Assembly: GCA_958439195.1 (NCBI GenBank)
Contig: OY288166.1
Coordinates: forward strand, 124,001 to 188,000
DNA length: 64,000 nt
Source: an uncultured Paracoccaceae bacterium
GTDB taxonomy: Bacteria; Pseudomonadota; Alphaproteobacteria; Rhodobacterales; Rhodobacteraceae
Direction of reading: 5' to 3'
In this document: positions 9,230 through 17,439 of the stretch, one piece after another
How the letters are laid out: the number at the start of each line of letters is the position of its first letter
Position numbering within the stretch: position 1 is the first letter of the stretch
The notes under the pieces: model-generated
What the model was told of the DNA's origin: nothing
Database searches by the model: none
What the model saw: the letters and a program-made list of their open reading frames with translations, nothing else
Translations under genes and position numbers: made by a program

Positions 9230-9772
9230 ATGAGTCGGGTCTTTACCATGTTTCGCTATCTGCTTTTCTTCGGCACAGCATTCTACCTGACACTTCTCTT
9301 GGGCGGTGAAGACCGCGGCCAGCAGCGCATGGGTCTGCGCGGCGCCTATGACGTGGCGGCAGCGCCCGCCATGCCTGCACCAGAACCCGAAACGGTGTCC
9401 GCAACGCAAACCGTCGCCGCCACCCCATCCGATACGTTGCGCATCCTGCCTGCACCGGGCGACGCTGTGGTCCAGCAGGCCAGCATGTCTGACGAAACAA
9501 CCGAACCGGCCTTCAACGATTTCAACAACCCCACCGTCACCCTGCGTTACATCACCGCAGATGCCGCCAATGTCCGCGACGCCGCCAGCCGGAACGGCGT
9601 GGTGATCGGTCGGGTCGAACGTGGCGAAATCGTCCAGCTTGTCGAAGAAGCCGGTGATTGGATGCGCATCCGCATCGAAGGTGACGGGGTCGATGGCTAT
9701 GTGCATCGCCGTCTCATCTCGAACGACGCACCCACGCTGTCGACGCTGACACTTTTCCCCGCCGCCGACTGA
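9230..9772 (+). CDS. Membrane-anchored SH3-domain protein
   Basis: With the start at 9230 (MSRVFTMFRYLLFF) the product has 180 residues. An N-terminal signal-anchor spans about residues 8-25, then comes a low-complexity Ala/Pro/Thr linker to about residue 95. A C-terminal bacterial SH3 domain covers about residues 105-170 (ADAANVRDAASRNGVVIGRVERGEIVQLV and GWMRIRIEG-type segments ending VHRRLI). SH3_3 domains of this kind bind peptidoglycan or periplasmic partners. The function is unknown. A second start at 9248 is possible. It is divergent from parC. Confidence 0.8.
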   Translation: MSRVFTMFRYLLFFGTAFYLTLLLGGEDRGQQRMGLRGAYDVAAAPAMPAPEPETVSATQTVAATPSDTLRILPAPGDAVVQQASMSDETTEPAFNDFNNPTVTLRYITADAANVRDAASRNGVVIGRVERGEIVQLVEEAGDWMRIRIEGDGVDGYVHRRLISNDAPTLSTLTLFPAAD

Positions 9773-9850
9773 TCGGCGCACCATTGCCAAACCGCCTGAC
9801 CTGCCGCTAAATCACGCTCAAAGCAGCAGAAAAAAGCAGGCGACAGGCAT

Positions 9851-10675
9851 ATGCGATCCATCCTTATCACCGGATGCTCTTCGGGCATCGGCTACGACGC
9901 CGCGCATACTCTCAAGGCGCGCGGCTGGCGCGTTTTCGCCACCTGCCGCCAACAAGGCGACTGCGACCGCCTGATCAGCGAGGGGCTGGAAAGTTTCCCC
10001 CTCGACCACGCAAGCGAGGCCAGCCTTGAATCCGCTGTCACGGAAACCCTCTCCCGTACCGGGGGCAAACTGGATGCGCTGTTTAACAATGGCGCTTTCG
10101 CCTGCCCCGGCGCCGTCGAAGACCTGCCCCGCGGCGCGCTGCGGGAAATCTTTGAAACCAACTTCTTCGGCTATCACGATCTGACCCGACGCCTCATCCC
10201 CACCTTCCGCGCCCAAGGGCATGGCCGCATCGTGCAATGCTCCTCCGTCCTTGGCCTTGTCGGGGCCAAATGGCGCGGGGCATACGTATCCACCAAATTC
10301 GCGCTCGAAGGTCTGTCCGATGTTCTCCGCCTTGAAATGCAAGGCACCGGGATTGACGTCATCCTCATCGAACCTGGCCCCATCGCCACCCGCATCCGCC
10401 AGAACGCCATCCCCCACTTTGAGAAATGGATCGACTGGGAAAACTCCGCCCGCCGCGACGAATACAGCACCCTGCTTGACCGGCTCTACAAACCCGAGGT
10501 GAAGAAAGACCGTTGGGAACTTCCCGCCTCTGCCGTCACCGCCCACCTGATCCACGCCATCGAATCCCCCCGCCCCCGCGCCCGCTATTACGTCACCACC
10601 CCCACCCACCTTGCCGGTTTCTTCAAACGCATCCTGCCCACCCGCCTGCTTGACCGCGTCATTGCCAAGGGCTGA
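9851..10675 (+). CDS. Short-chain dehydrogenase/reductase
   Basis: This 274-residue classical SDR has the nucleotide motif TGCSSGIG (residues 7-14), the FNNGA segment, active-site serines around residues 131-132 and the YxxxK pair Tyr144 and Lys148 in GAYVSTKFAL. It is expected to be an NAD(P)H-dependent cytoplasmic oxidoreductase. The substrate cannot be told from sequence; relatives act on sterol-like, retinol-like or acyl substrates. It sits upstream of the HIG1 protein and the cobalamin adenosyltransferase, but 102 bases separate them. Confidence 0.88.
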   Translation: MRSILITGCSSGIGYDAAHTLKARGWRVFATCRQQGDCDRLISEGLESFPLDHASEASLESAVTETLSRTGGKLDALFNNGAFACPGAVEDLPRGALREIFETNFFGYHDLTRRLIPTFRAQGHGRIVQCSSVLGLVGAKWRGAYVSTKFALEGLSDVLRLEMQGTGIDVILIEPGPIATRIRQNAIPHFEKWIDWENSARRDEYSTLLDRLYKPEVKKDRWELPASAVTAHLIHAIESPRPRARYYVTTPTHLAGFFKRILPTRLLDRVIAKG

Positions 10676-10777
10676 CAGTCCGCATGAAAAGCGGCGCAAT
10701 CTACCCCATCCACGATTTAGCCTTTCGCTTTTCCCACAATCCCCCCTAGATCACCCCAAGCACGAGGGGGAAACGCC

Positions 10778-10981
10778 ATGCTGTCAGATCCGCTGTTCAT
10801 CGTCGCCGCAATTGCCGCCTTGGCCGTTCTTGCCATCCTGATGCTGGGCATCGGCGGCTTTGCCAAAGGGGGCGACTTCAACCGCAAACACGCCAACCGC
10901 ATCATGCGCTATCGCATCATCGCGCAGGCCGTCGCCGTGGCCCTGATCGTCGCCTTCGCCTATTTCCAATCCAGGGGTTGA
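10778..10981 (+). CDS. HIG1-domain twin-transmembrane protein
   Basis: The 67-residue protein has two membrane spans (about residues 5-25 and 48-63) joined by a short basic loop. The loop carries RYRIIAQ, matching the RxRxxxQ part of the HIG1 motif. In mitochondria HIG1 proteins (Rcf1) support cytochrome c oxidase assembly, and short alphaproteobacterial relatives are thought to act similarly in the inner membrane. The stop is three bases before the ATG of the adenosyltransferase gene, so the two are co-transcribed. Confidence 0.8.
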   Translation: MLSDPLFIVAAIAALAVLAILMLGIGGFAKGGDFNRKHANRIMRYRIIAQAVAVALIVAFAYFQSRG

Positions 10982-10983
10982 AC

Positions 10984-11562
10984 ATGGTTGTTCTGTCGAA
11001 AATCTACACCAAGACCGGCGATGCCGGCGAAACCGCGCTGGGCAACGGCGCGCGCGTGGCCAAGCACGCCACCCGTGTTTCCGCCTATGGCACGGTCGAT
11101 GAAACCAACGCCACTGTCGGCCTTGCCCGCCTGCACGCCACCGGCGACATCGACGCCGCCCTTGCCCGCATCTCGAACGACCTGTTCGATCTGGGGGCCG
11201 ATCTCTGCACCCCCGACATGCACCTTGACGAAACGCTCCCCTATACACCGCTCAGGATGCAAGAGGCACAGGTGCTACGGCTGGAACGTGAAATCGACGT
11301 GATGAACGCCAGGCTGGAACCCCTGCGCAGCTTCATCCTGCCGGGCGGCGCGCCGCTGGCCACATACCTCCACCTCTGCCGCACCGTCTGCCGCCGTGCC
11401 GAACGCCTGACGGTCGAACTTGCCACGATGGAATCGGTAAACCCCGAGTCGGTCAAATACCTCAACCGCCTGTCGGACTGGTTCTTCGTCGCGGGCCGCA
11501 TCGCCAACAACGATGGCAAGGATGATGTCCTCTGGGTGCCCGGCCTGACCCGCGAAGGCTGA
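10984..11562 (+). CDS. Cob(I)yrinic acid a,c-diamide adenosyltransferase, PduO type
   Basis: The 192-residue protein matches the PduO/MMAB family: KIYTKTGDAGETALGNG near the N-terminus, YGTVDETNATVGLAR, FILPGG and the CRTVCRRAER helix near the C-terminus. The reaction adenosylates cob(I)alamin with ATP, making adenosylcobalamin. This fits the ethylmalonyl-CoA pathway in the window, whose ethylmalonyl- and methylmalonyl-CoA mutases need that cofactor. An in-frame TTG lies two codons upstream at 10978; the ATG at 10984 is preferred. Confidence 0.93.
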   Translation: MVVLSKIYTKTGDAGETALGNGARVAKHATRVSAYGTVDETNATVGLARLHATGDIDAALARISNDLFDLGADLCTPDMHLDETLPYTPLRMQEAQVLRLEREIDVMNARLEPLRSFILPGGAPLATYLHLCRTVCRRAERLTVELATMESVNPESVKYLNRLSDWFFVAGRIANNDGKDDVLWVPGLTREG

Positions 11563-11586
11563 TCCGCCCCAAAAACGCGACGTCGG

Positions 11587-11602
11587 GACGCGGTTTCGCG
11601 TC
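11587..11602 (+). terminator. Small hairpin after the adenosyltransferase gene
   Basis: GACGCG and CGCGTC pair across a GTTT loop, followed by GTATTTGG. It lies between the adenosyltransferase gene and etfB. It may be a weak terminator; the T run is poor. Confidence 0.35.
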
Positions 11603-11700
11603 GTATTTGGTCTGTTCCCGCGTCGGTGGACAGTCTAGTTACGCTGTCAATAGCTTGGGACACGGCCCGCCCCCGCGCGGCCCGCAAAAGGAGAGACGCG

Positions 11701-12462
11701 ATGAAGGTCCTCGTGCCTGTCAAACGTGTGATCGACTACAACGTGAAAGTCCGCGTCAAGGCGGATGGATCGGGCGTCGATCTGGCCAACGTGAAAATGT
11801 CGATGAACCCCTTCGACGAAATCGCCGTGGAAGAGGCGATCCGGCTCAAGGAAAAAGGCATCGCCACGGAAATCGTCGTCGTGTCCATTGGTGTGAAGCA
11901 GGCGCAGGAAACCCTGCGCACCGCGCTCGCCATGGGGGCCGACCGCGCCATCCTGATCGAGGCCACCGATAACGTGCAGACCGATATCGAACCGCTCGCC
12001 GTCGCCAAACTGCTCGCAGCGGTCGTCAAAGAGGAAGGCCCCGGCCTCGTCCTCTGCGGCAAGCAGGCCATCGACAATGACATGAACGCCACCGGCCAGA
12101 TGCTGTCCGCTCTGCTCGGCTGGTCGCAGGCGACCTTCGCCTCCGAACTCGCCATCGACGGCGACACCGCCACCGTGACCCGCGAAGTCGACGGCGGCCT
12201 TCAGACCATCGCTGTCAAGATGCCCGCCATCGTGACCGTTGACCTGCGCCTGAACGAACCCCGCTATGCCTCGCTGCCCAATATCATGAAGGCAAAGGCA
12301 AAGCCGCTCGCCGCCAAGACGCCCGCCGATTACGGCGTCGATGTCGCGCCGCGCCTGTCGGTCGTCAAGACCGTCGAACCCGCGGGCCGCAAAGCCGGGG
12401 TCAAGGTCGGCTCGATCGAAGAACTCATTGCGAAACTCAAAGACGAAGCAGGGGTGATCTGA
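11701..12462 (+). CDS. etfB: Electron transfer flavoprotein beta subunit
   Basis: From the ATG at 11701, preceded by AAAGGAGAGACGCG, the protein has 253 residues and begins MKVLVPVKRVIDYNVKVRVK. It carries the ETF-beta signature region around VKMSMNPFDEIAVEEAIRLKEKG and the AMP-binding DNDMNATGQ segment. With EtfA it accepts electrons from acyl-CoA dehydrogenases and passes them to ETF:quinone oxidoreductase. One base separates it from etfA. An upstream in-frame start at 11626 lacks conserved sequence. Confidence 0.97.
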   Translation: MKVLVPVKRVIDYNVKVRVKADGSGVDLANVKMSMNPFDEIAVEEAIRLKEKGIATEIVVVSIGVKQAQETLRTALAMGADRAILIEATDNVQTDIEPLAVAKLLAAVVKEEGPGLVLCGKQAIDNDMNATGQMLSALLGWSQATFASELAIDGDTATVTREVDGGLQTIAVKMPAIVTVDLRLNEPRYASLPNIMKAKAKPLAAKTPADYGVDVAPRLSVVKTVEPAGRKAGVKVGSIEELIAKLKDEAGVI

Positions 12463-12463
12463 C

Positions 12464-13387
12464 ATGGCCGTTCTTCTTCTCGCCGATGTGAATGATGGGC
12501 AGCTTGCCACGGATGCCGTTGCAAAAACCCTCGCCGCCGTCGCCTCCCTTGGCGACGTGCATCTGCTGATCGCAGGCACCTCTGCCGCTGCGGCGGCCGA
12601 GGCGGCTAAACTTGATGGCGTGGCCAAGGTGCTGCATGCCGATGACGCCGCCTTCGATCATGGCATGGCCGAAAGCACCGCCGCCCTGATCGCGGGCCTT
12701 GCAGGCAATTACAGCCACATCGCCGCCGCCGCGACCGCGTTCTCCAAGAATGTGCTGCCCCGCGTGGCCGCCCTTCTGGACGTGATGGTCATCTCCGACG
12801 TGACCGCCGTCATCGACGCCGACACGTTCGAACGCCCGATCTACGCCGGTAACGCCATCCAGACCGTAAAATCGGCGGATGCGAAAAAGGTATTCACCGT
12901 CCGCACCGCATCCTTCACCGCTGTCGGCTCCACCGGGTCAGCCGCCGTCGAAAAGATCGCCGCAAGCGCCGATGCCTCGCTGTCGAAATGGGTCGAAGAC
13001 AAGGTCGCCGCGTCTGACCGCCCGGAACTCACCTCCGCAGGCATCGTCGTCTCGGGTGGGCGCGGCGTTGGCAGCCAGGAAGACTTTGCCCTGATCGAAA
13101 AGCTGGCCGACAAGCTGGGTGCCGCTGTCGGTGCCTCGCGCGCGGCTGTCGATTCGGGTTATGCCCCGAACGACTGGCAGGTCGGCCAGACCGGCAAGGT
13201 CGTGGCCCCCACGCTTTATGTCGCCGTCGGCATCTCCGGCGCGATCCAGCACCTTGCCGGGATGAAGGATTCAAAGGTCATCGTTGCCATCAACAAGGAC
13301 GAAGAGGCGCCGATCTTCCAGGTCGCCGATTACGGCCTTGTGGCCGACCTCTTCACCGCCGTGCCGGAAATGATCGAAAAGCTCTGA
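12464..13387 (+). CDS. etfA: Electron transfer flavoprotein alpha subunit
   Basis: The 307-residue protein has the N-terminal Rossmann-like half (MAVLLLADVNDGQL) and the C-terminal FAD-binding half with VVSGGRGVGSQEDF, GASRAAVDSGY, QVGQTGKVVAP, YVAVGISGAIQHLAGM and INKDEEAPIFQVADYG. These are the standard FAD contacts of ETF-alpha. It forms the heterodimer with EtfB and follows it in an operon. A bidirectional terminator lies 20 bases after the stop. Confidence 0.98.
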   Translation: MAVLLLADVNDGQLATDAVAKTLAAVASLGDVHLLIAGTSAAAAAEAAKLDGVAKVLHADDAAFDHGMAESTAALIAGLAGNYSHIAAAATAFSKNVLPRVAALLDVMVISDVTAVIDADTFERPIYAGNAIQTVKSADAKKVFTVRTASFTAVGSTGSAAVEKIAASADASLSKWVEDKVAASDRPELTSAGIVVSGGRGVGSQEDFALIEKLADKLGAAVGASRAAVDSGYAPNDWQVGQTGKVVAPTLYVAVGISGAIQHLAGMKDSKVIVAINKDEEAPIFQVADYGLVADLFTAVPEMIEKL

Positions 13388-13407
13388 TCCGTCCTGATGG
13401 GCAAAAC

Positions 13408-13441
13408 AAAAGGGGCGCGGGGGTGATCCCGCGCCCCTTTT
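13408..13441. terminator. Bidirectional terminator between etfA and the DUF6473 gene
   Basis: Perfect 14-bp arms (AAAAGGGGCGCGGG and its complement) around a GGTGAT loop, with A/T runs at both ends. It serves convergent etfA and the minus-strand gene that ends at 13448. Confidence 0.9.
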
Positions 13442-13447
13442 GCATGT

Positions 13448-14269
13448 TCAAACCATCCCGCGCAGCACCGGCAGCAAGGCCGCCGCCACGTCCTCATGCG
13501 CGCCCAGCCCCGGCAATCCCCGCGCCGCAGGTTCGGCCATGGCGGGAAACACCATCCCCTCCACCCCACGCGCCTTTGCCCGCGCACTCGTCACCGCAGT
13601 CACCAGCGCATCCGCCTGCGTCGCCAACGCCTCCAACATCGCGGCATCCACCAGCACGGGTTCGCCCAGCGGTGCATCCCGCCGTGGCCCAGGCGGGCGG
13701 TCCGCCATCCACAACAAAACCTTCTGCCCCGGAATCTGCGCCATCAACGCCCCCATGCGTGCCGCCCAAGCCGACCGCAATTCCTCTGCCACCAGGGCAA
13801 ACCGCTCTGGCCCCACGTCGAACAGCGACCGCAGCATGTGCCGGGTAAAGCTGAAATCGGTGAAATCCACCCCCCGATAGATCGCCTGCAAGACCGGCGA
13901 CGCGCGCAGGAACCGATCATTCCGCCGCGAATGCACGGCATACAGGCGGTTGGTCAAATCCGCCGCGCCCGGCACCTGCACCACCGTCACGGCCGCGCGT
14001 GACACGATTTCCATCACGGCAGGGTCGCCCATCCATGCGTCCGGCCCGGCATTCGGGCACCCCAGGTTGACCACGGGCAGATCCAGCCCCGCCTCCACCA
14101 GCGCCGGAAACGGCTGCGGAATATACCTGCCATAGGCTTCGATCCCACCCAGAACCACCGCATAGCGCCCGCTCACATCGCGCCTTGGCCCCCGAAACAA
14201 CAACCTCGACCGCCCATAGCGGCACGGCAAATAATCCAACGACCCGTCAACCGGATATACATAGGCCAT
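13448..14269 (-). CDS. DUF6473 family protein
   Basis: The 273-residue soluble protein begins MAYVYPVDGSLDYLPCRYG and contains VLGGIEAYGRYIPQPFPALVE, LGCPNAGPDAWMGDPAVM and LLWMADRPPG. These match, from memory, the Rhodobacterales DUF6473 family, sometimes linked to SGNH/sulfotransferase-like folds. The GIEAYGR and LGCPNAG segments could form an SGNH-like core, but no catalytic set is proven. It runs convergent to etfA. Role unknown. Confidence 0.75.
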   Translation of the reverse strand: MAYVYPVDGSLDYLPCRYGRSRLLFRGPRRDVSGRYAVVLGGIEAYGRYIPQPFPALVEAGLDLPVVNLGCPNAGPDAWMGDPAVMEIVSRAAVTVVQVPGAADLTNRLYAVHSRRNDRFLRASPVLQAIYRGVDFTDFSFTRHMLRSLFDVGPERFALVAEELRSAWAARMGALMAQIPGQKVLLWMADRPPGPRRDAPLGEPVLVDAAMLEALATQADALVTAVTSARAKARGVEGMVFPAMAEPAARGLPGLGAHEDVAAALLPVLRGMV

Positions 14270-14438
14270 AGCCTACCCCCACATTCACAACACCCAAGGT
14301 CCAGCCTGCCCGGCGGGGATGAACAAAGCGCTAAAGTCGCAATTTGCACCGATCTTTCCGCATCTCGCCCCGCCCACGGCATCTTGCGCCCGCCACCCGC
14401 GGAAGCCTAAGGTCTGCCCGGACAGAAGGAGCATGAGC

Positions 14439-15317
14439 ATGGCAGAGATCCGCACCGTCGGCATCGTGGGCGCAGGTCAGATGGGTAATGGCATCGCCCA
14501 TGTCTTTGCGCTTGCCGGTTATGATGTCCTGCTCAATGACATCGCGCAGGACAGCCTCGACAAGGCCGTCGCGCTGATCGATCGCAACATCGAACGCCAG
14601 GTCAGTCGTGGCAAGGTGTCGGCCGAAGACAAGGCCGCCGCGATGGGCCGCATCAAGACCACGCTGAAACTTGCCGACCTTGGGCAGACCGATCTGGTGA
14701 TCGAAGCCGCCACCGAACGTGAAACCGTCAAGCAGGCGATATTCGAGGATCTGGTCCCCCATCTGAAACCCGGCACGATCCTGACCTCAAACACCTCGTC
14801 GATCTCCATCACGCGCCTCGCCAGCCGCACCGACCGACCGGAAAAGTTCATGGGCTTTCACTTCATGAACCCGGTCCCGGTCATGCAACTGGTGGAACTG
14901 ATCCGTGGCATCGCCACCGATCAAGAGACGTGGGACACGCTCCACGCGGTCGTCCGCAAACTCGGCAAAACCGCCGCCAGCGCCGAAGATTTCCCCGCCT
15001 TCATCGTCAACCGCATCCTGATGCCAATGATCAATGAGGCGGTCTATACACTTTACGAAGGCGTGGGGTCGGTCAAATCCATCGACGAGTCCCTGAAACT
15101 CGGCGCCAATCACCCGATGGGCCCGCTGGAACTGGCCGATTTCATCGGCCTGGACACCTGCCTTGCCATCATGAACGTCCTGCATGACGGTCTTGCCGAC
15201 ACCAAATACCGCCCCTGCCCGCTGCTGACAAAGTATGTCGAGGCGGGCTGGCTGGGCCGCAAAACCCAACGCGGCTTCTACGATTATCGTGGCGACGTGC
15301 CGGTGCCGACCAGATGA
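14439..15317 (+). CDS. 3-hydroxybutyryl-CoA dehydrogenase
   Basis: The ATG at 14439 is 7 bases after AAGGAG, better spaced than the ATG at 14433. The 292-residue product carries the NAD motif GAGQMGNG, the NTSSISIT segment, the catalytic His in GFHFMNPVPVMQLVELI, and a C-terminal domain with NRILMPMINEAVY and GANHPMGPLELADFIGLD. It oxidises (S)-3-hydroxybutyryl-CoA to acetoacetyl-CoA or the reverse. In a Rhodobacter-type organism this serves butyrate/PHB metabolism and beta-oxidation. It is close to etfBA but separated by the opposite-strand DUF6473 gene. Confidence 0.95.
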   Translation: MAEIRTVGIVGAGQMGNGIAHVFALAGYDVLLNDIAQDSLDKAVALIDRNIERQVSRGKVSAEDKAAAMGRIKTTLKLADLGQTDLVIEAATERETVKQAIFEDLVPHLKPGTILTSNTSSISITRLASRTDRPEKFMGFHFMNPVPVMQLVELIRGIATDQETWDTLHAVVRKLGKTAASAEDFPAFIVNRILMPMINEAVYTLYEGVGSVKSIDESLKLGANHPMGPLELADFIGLDTCLAIMNVLHDGLADTKYRPCPLLTKYVEAGWLGRKTQRGFYDYRGDVPVPTR

Positions 15318-15321
15318 ACCA

Positions 15322-15726
15322 ATGACAAGGGCCTTACCTTTCTACTGGCTCATCATCCCGACGATCTTGGCCTCTGTGTACCTTTTTGTCGTGTTTGCTT
15401 TCTTGGGAGTTTGCTCAATCAATCAATGTCTCGGCTCCGGTAATGCAAGTTTCGGAACAACCGCACTGGGCATCCTATTCTTGCTCGCCGGATCACTACC
15501 CCTGATCTCATCCTCAGTCGTACTACTCGCAAGGTTGCGGAAAAAGCCACTTGGCTCCCTTGCCAGCACTCTCATCTGGACCCTTATCGTTATCGTTGGC
15601 GCGTTCGGGATACTTCAAGGCGCAACGGATCCCGGCGACGCTAAATGGATGGGCGCGCCACTCATGATGTATGCGGCCCTCTTTGCATTCTCGATGTTAT
15701 ATTTTCCGAACCAGCAGACTGAATGA
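15322..15726 (+). CDS. Small four-span membrane protein, unrecognised
   Basis: From the ATG at 15322 the product has 134 residues and four hydrophobic segments (about residues 5-26, 38-62, 75-95 and 105-120). A Cys-containing loop CSINQCLGSGNASFG follows the first span. I do not recognise a family. The gene is visibly AT-richer, with less GC-biased third positions than its neighbours, suggesting a recent arrival or weak selection. It starts 4 bases after the hydroxybutyryl-CoA dehydrogenase stop, so it may be read through from it. Confidence 0.65.
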   Translation: MTRALPFYWLIIPTILASVYLFVVFAFLGVCSINQCLGSGNASFGTTALGILFLLAGSLPLISSSVVLLARLRKKPLGSLASTLIWTLIVIVGAFGILQGATDPGDAKWMGAPLMMYAALFAFSMLYFPNQQTE

Positions 15727-15783
15727 TGTCTTCGCCGGTCTAGTGCGTTCAGCAACTTAGGAACAAAGCGTTCCGATCTGAAC

Positions 15784-16689
15784 CTACTTCCCCAAGGACA
15801 GCGTATGTTCCCGAAGCCAGGCCAGAAACCCGCGCGGGTTGCCTTCCCACTTCTTCAACTCTTCCGCCGGGATCGGCGCGCCGATCACGGGCCGCGTCGG
15901 TTTGAACAAGCACCGCTTGATCTCATACAGCAGCAGCCCCTGCCGGACCGTGTCGCTGATCTTGTTGGCAATCAAAAACGCGCGGCTGTTCTGGCCCGGG
16001 AAAAACACCGGCAGGATCGTCGCGCCGGATGATTTCACGATCTTGTGGGTGAAGACGTTCCACTCGCTCTCCACCGCCGGTCCCCACCAGCCCTCGCTCA
16101 TCGCCACCTTGCCCGCCGGGAACAGGATGATTACCCCCCCCGCCTTCAGATGCGCCATCGTTTCGTTGCGCATCTGCAACCCCAACTCGCGCGCATTGTC
16201 CTCATGCGGGAACGGCACGGGGATCATGAATTGCTCAACCTCGGGGATACCCGTCAGCAGGGACCGTGTCAGGATCTTGAAATCCGACCGCACCCTTGTG
16301 ACCATCTCGGCCAGAACCATCCCATCCACCAATCCTGACGGATGGTTCGACACCACCACCAACGGCCCGGTCTTGGGGATCAGCGCGATTTCTTCGGGCG
16401 GCGTCTGGATGGTGATCCCCATCTGACGGATCGCCTTGGGCCAGAACGGCGCCCCCACCGGCGCGCCCGTCCGTTCAAAATCCCGGATCAGCTTCAACAG
16501 CGTGACCTTCGCCGTCAGCCATTCCAAGGCACGGATGGTGTTCGCCTTGAACGGGTTCTTGAACGTCCCGGCATAGGACAGGCGGCGCATGTCATATGGG
16601 CGTTCCGCCCGCTCCACCCTGCGGCGGGCAAGTTCCTCTTCGCTCACCTCAAGGCTGCGGAGATCTTCGCTCTGCGACGTCTCGGTCAC
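15784..16689 (-). CDS. PlsC-family lysophospholipid acyltransferase
   Basis: In this 301-residue protein the acyltransferase motif I appears as VSNHPSGLVDGMVLAEM (NHx4D variant: His and Asp of NHPSGLVD), and the glycerol-phosphate site as ILFPAGKVAM. A long N-terminal region includes a MRRLSYAGTFKN segment. The family acylates lysophosphatidate or related lysolipids, or ornithine-lipid precursors, at the inner membrane. The variant spacing means the exact substrate is open. It ends the HPr cluster, 30 bases after ptsH, and may be part of that operon. Confidence 0.85.
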   Translation of the reverse strand: MTETSQSEDLRSLEVSEEELARRRVERAERPYDMRRLSYAGTFKNPFKANTIRALEWLTAKVTLLKLIRDFERTGAPVGAPFWPKAIRQMGITIQTPPEEIALIPKTGPLVVVSNHPSGLVDGMVLAEMVTRVRSDFKILTRSLLTGIPEVEQFMIPVPFPHEDNARELGLQMRNETMAHLKAGGVIILFPAGKVAMSEGWWGPAVESEWNVFTHKIVKSSGATILPVFFPGQNSRAFLIANKISDTVRQGLLLYEIKRCLFKPTRPVIGAPIPAEELKKWEGNPRGFLAWLREHTLSLGK

Positions 16690-16719
16690 GGCGGCTTTGC
16701 CTTTCGCGTCTGACGCGCC

Positions 16720-16989
16720 TCAGTAGTCCTCGCCGAAGCGGTTTGCAACCAGCGCCTCCAGCGCATCGGCAAGCTTCTCCGCTTCCGCCCCCAACGTCAC
16801 CACTTCGATGGCCGTTCCACGCGACGCCGCCAGCATCAGCAGGCCCATGATGGAATCCCCCGACACGGTCATGCCGTCCTTTGTAACCTTGGCCTGCGCG
16901 TCATGGCGTTCCACCACTTCCACGAACTTGGCCGATGCCCGCGCATGCAGGCCCTTTTCATTGATGATCCGCAATACACGTCCGGTCAT
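16720..16989 (-). CDS. HPr family phosphocarrier protein
   Basis: The 89-residue product has the phosphorylatable His15 in GLHARASAKFVEVV and the regulatory Ser region TVSGDSIMGLLMLAAS. Both match HPr of the alphaproteobacterial nitrogen-type PTS. HPr carries phosphate from enzyme I to EIIA proteins and is modified at Ser by HprK, whose gene is in the same operon. A GTG at 17010 would add seven residues. The ATG at 16989 is chosen because it gives the usual length. Confidence 0.95.
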   Translation of the reverse strand: MTGRVLRIINEKGLHARASAKFVEVVERHDAQAKVTKDGMTVSGDSIMGLLMLAASRGTAIEVVTLGAEAEKLADALEALVANRFGEDY

Positions 16990-17043
16990 TTTACCCAGCT
17001 TACGCCCCACCGCCCCAGTTCAAACCCAAACCTGAGCCACAAC

Positions 17044-17439
17044 CTAAGCCCCGCCGCCAAGATCCAGACTGTTGATATACTTGCGCCCCGCGTCAAGCGC
17101 CGCCGCAACCGCTTCGGGCACCGTCAACTCGCGCGACTTGGCCAGTTTGATCAGCATCGGCAGGTTCGCGCCATAAACGATCCGCCGATCCTGACCCGCG
17201 CAGGCCATCAGCGACAGGTTGGACGGCGACCCCCCGAACATGTCCGTCACCACCACCACGCCCTGCCCGCGATCCACCGAATCCGCTGCTGCGCAGATCT
17301 CGGCCTGCTTGGCACTGCGGTCATGCTCATCTTCGATGGCGATGGCGCGCATCGCATCCTGCTTGCCCACAACATGCTCCACCGCCGACAGGTATTCCCG
17401 CGCCAGCCCGCCATGTGCCACGATCACAATGCCGATCAC
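17044..17439 (-). CDS. PTS EIIA component, mannose/sorbose family
   Basis: A 131-residue single-domain EIIA of the Man family. Its phosphorylation site is His9 in IVIVAHGGLA, and it has the conserved VVVVTDMFGGSPSN segment. No permease subunits are nearby, so it is likely regulatory, as in other alphaproteobacteria where the incomplete PTS controls gene expression, not sugar import. The start overlaps the rapZ stop by 4 bases. Confidence 0.95.
   Translation of the reverse strand: MIGIVIVAHGGLAREYLSAVEHVVGKQDAMRAIAIEDEHDRSAKQAEICAAADSVDRGQGVVVVTDMFGGSPSNLSLMACAGQDRRIVYGANLPMLIKLAKSRELTVPEAVAAALDAGRKYINSLDLGGGA

Noticed and set aside
15760..15774. GGAACAAAGCGTTCC as a second LexA box
   Set aside because: The halves are inverted with a 5-base gap and do not fit GTTC-N7-GTTC; it lies between convergent genes and is more likely a terminator stem.
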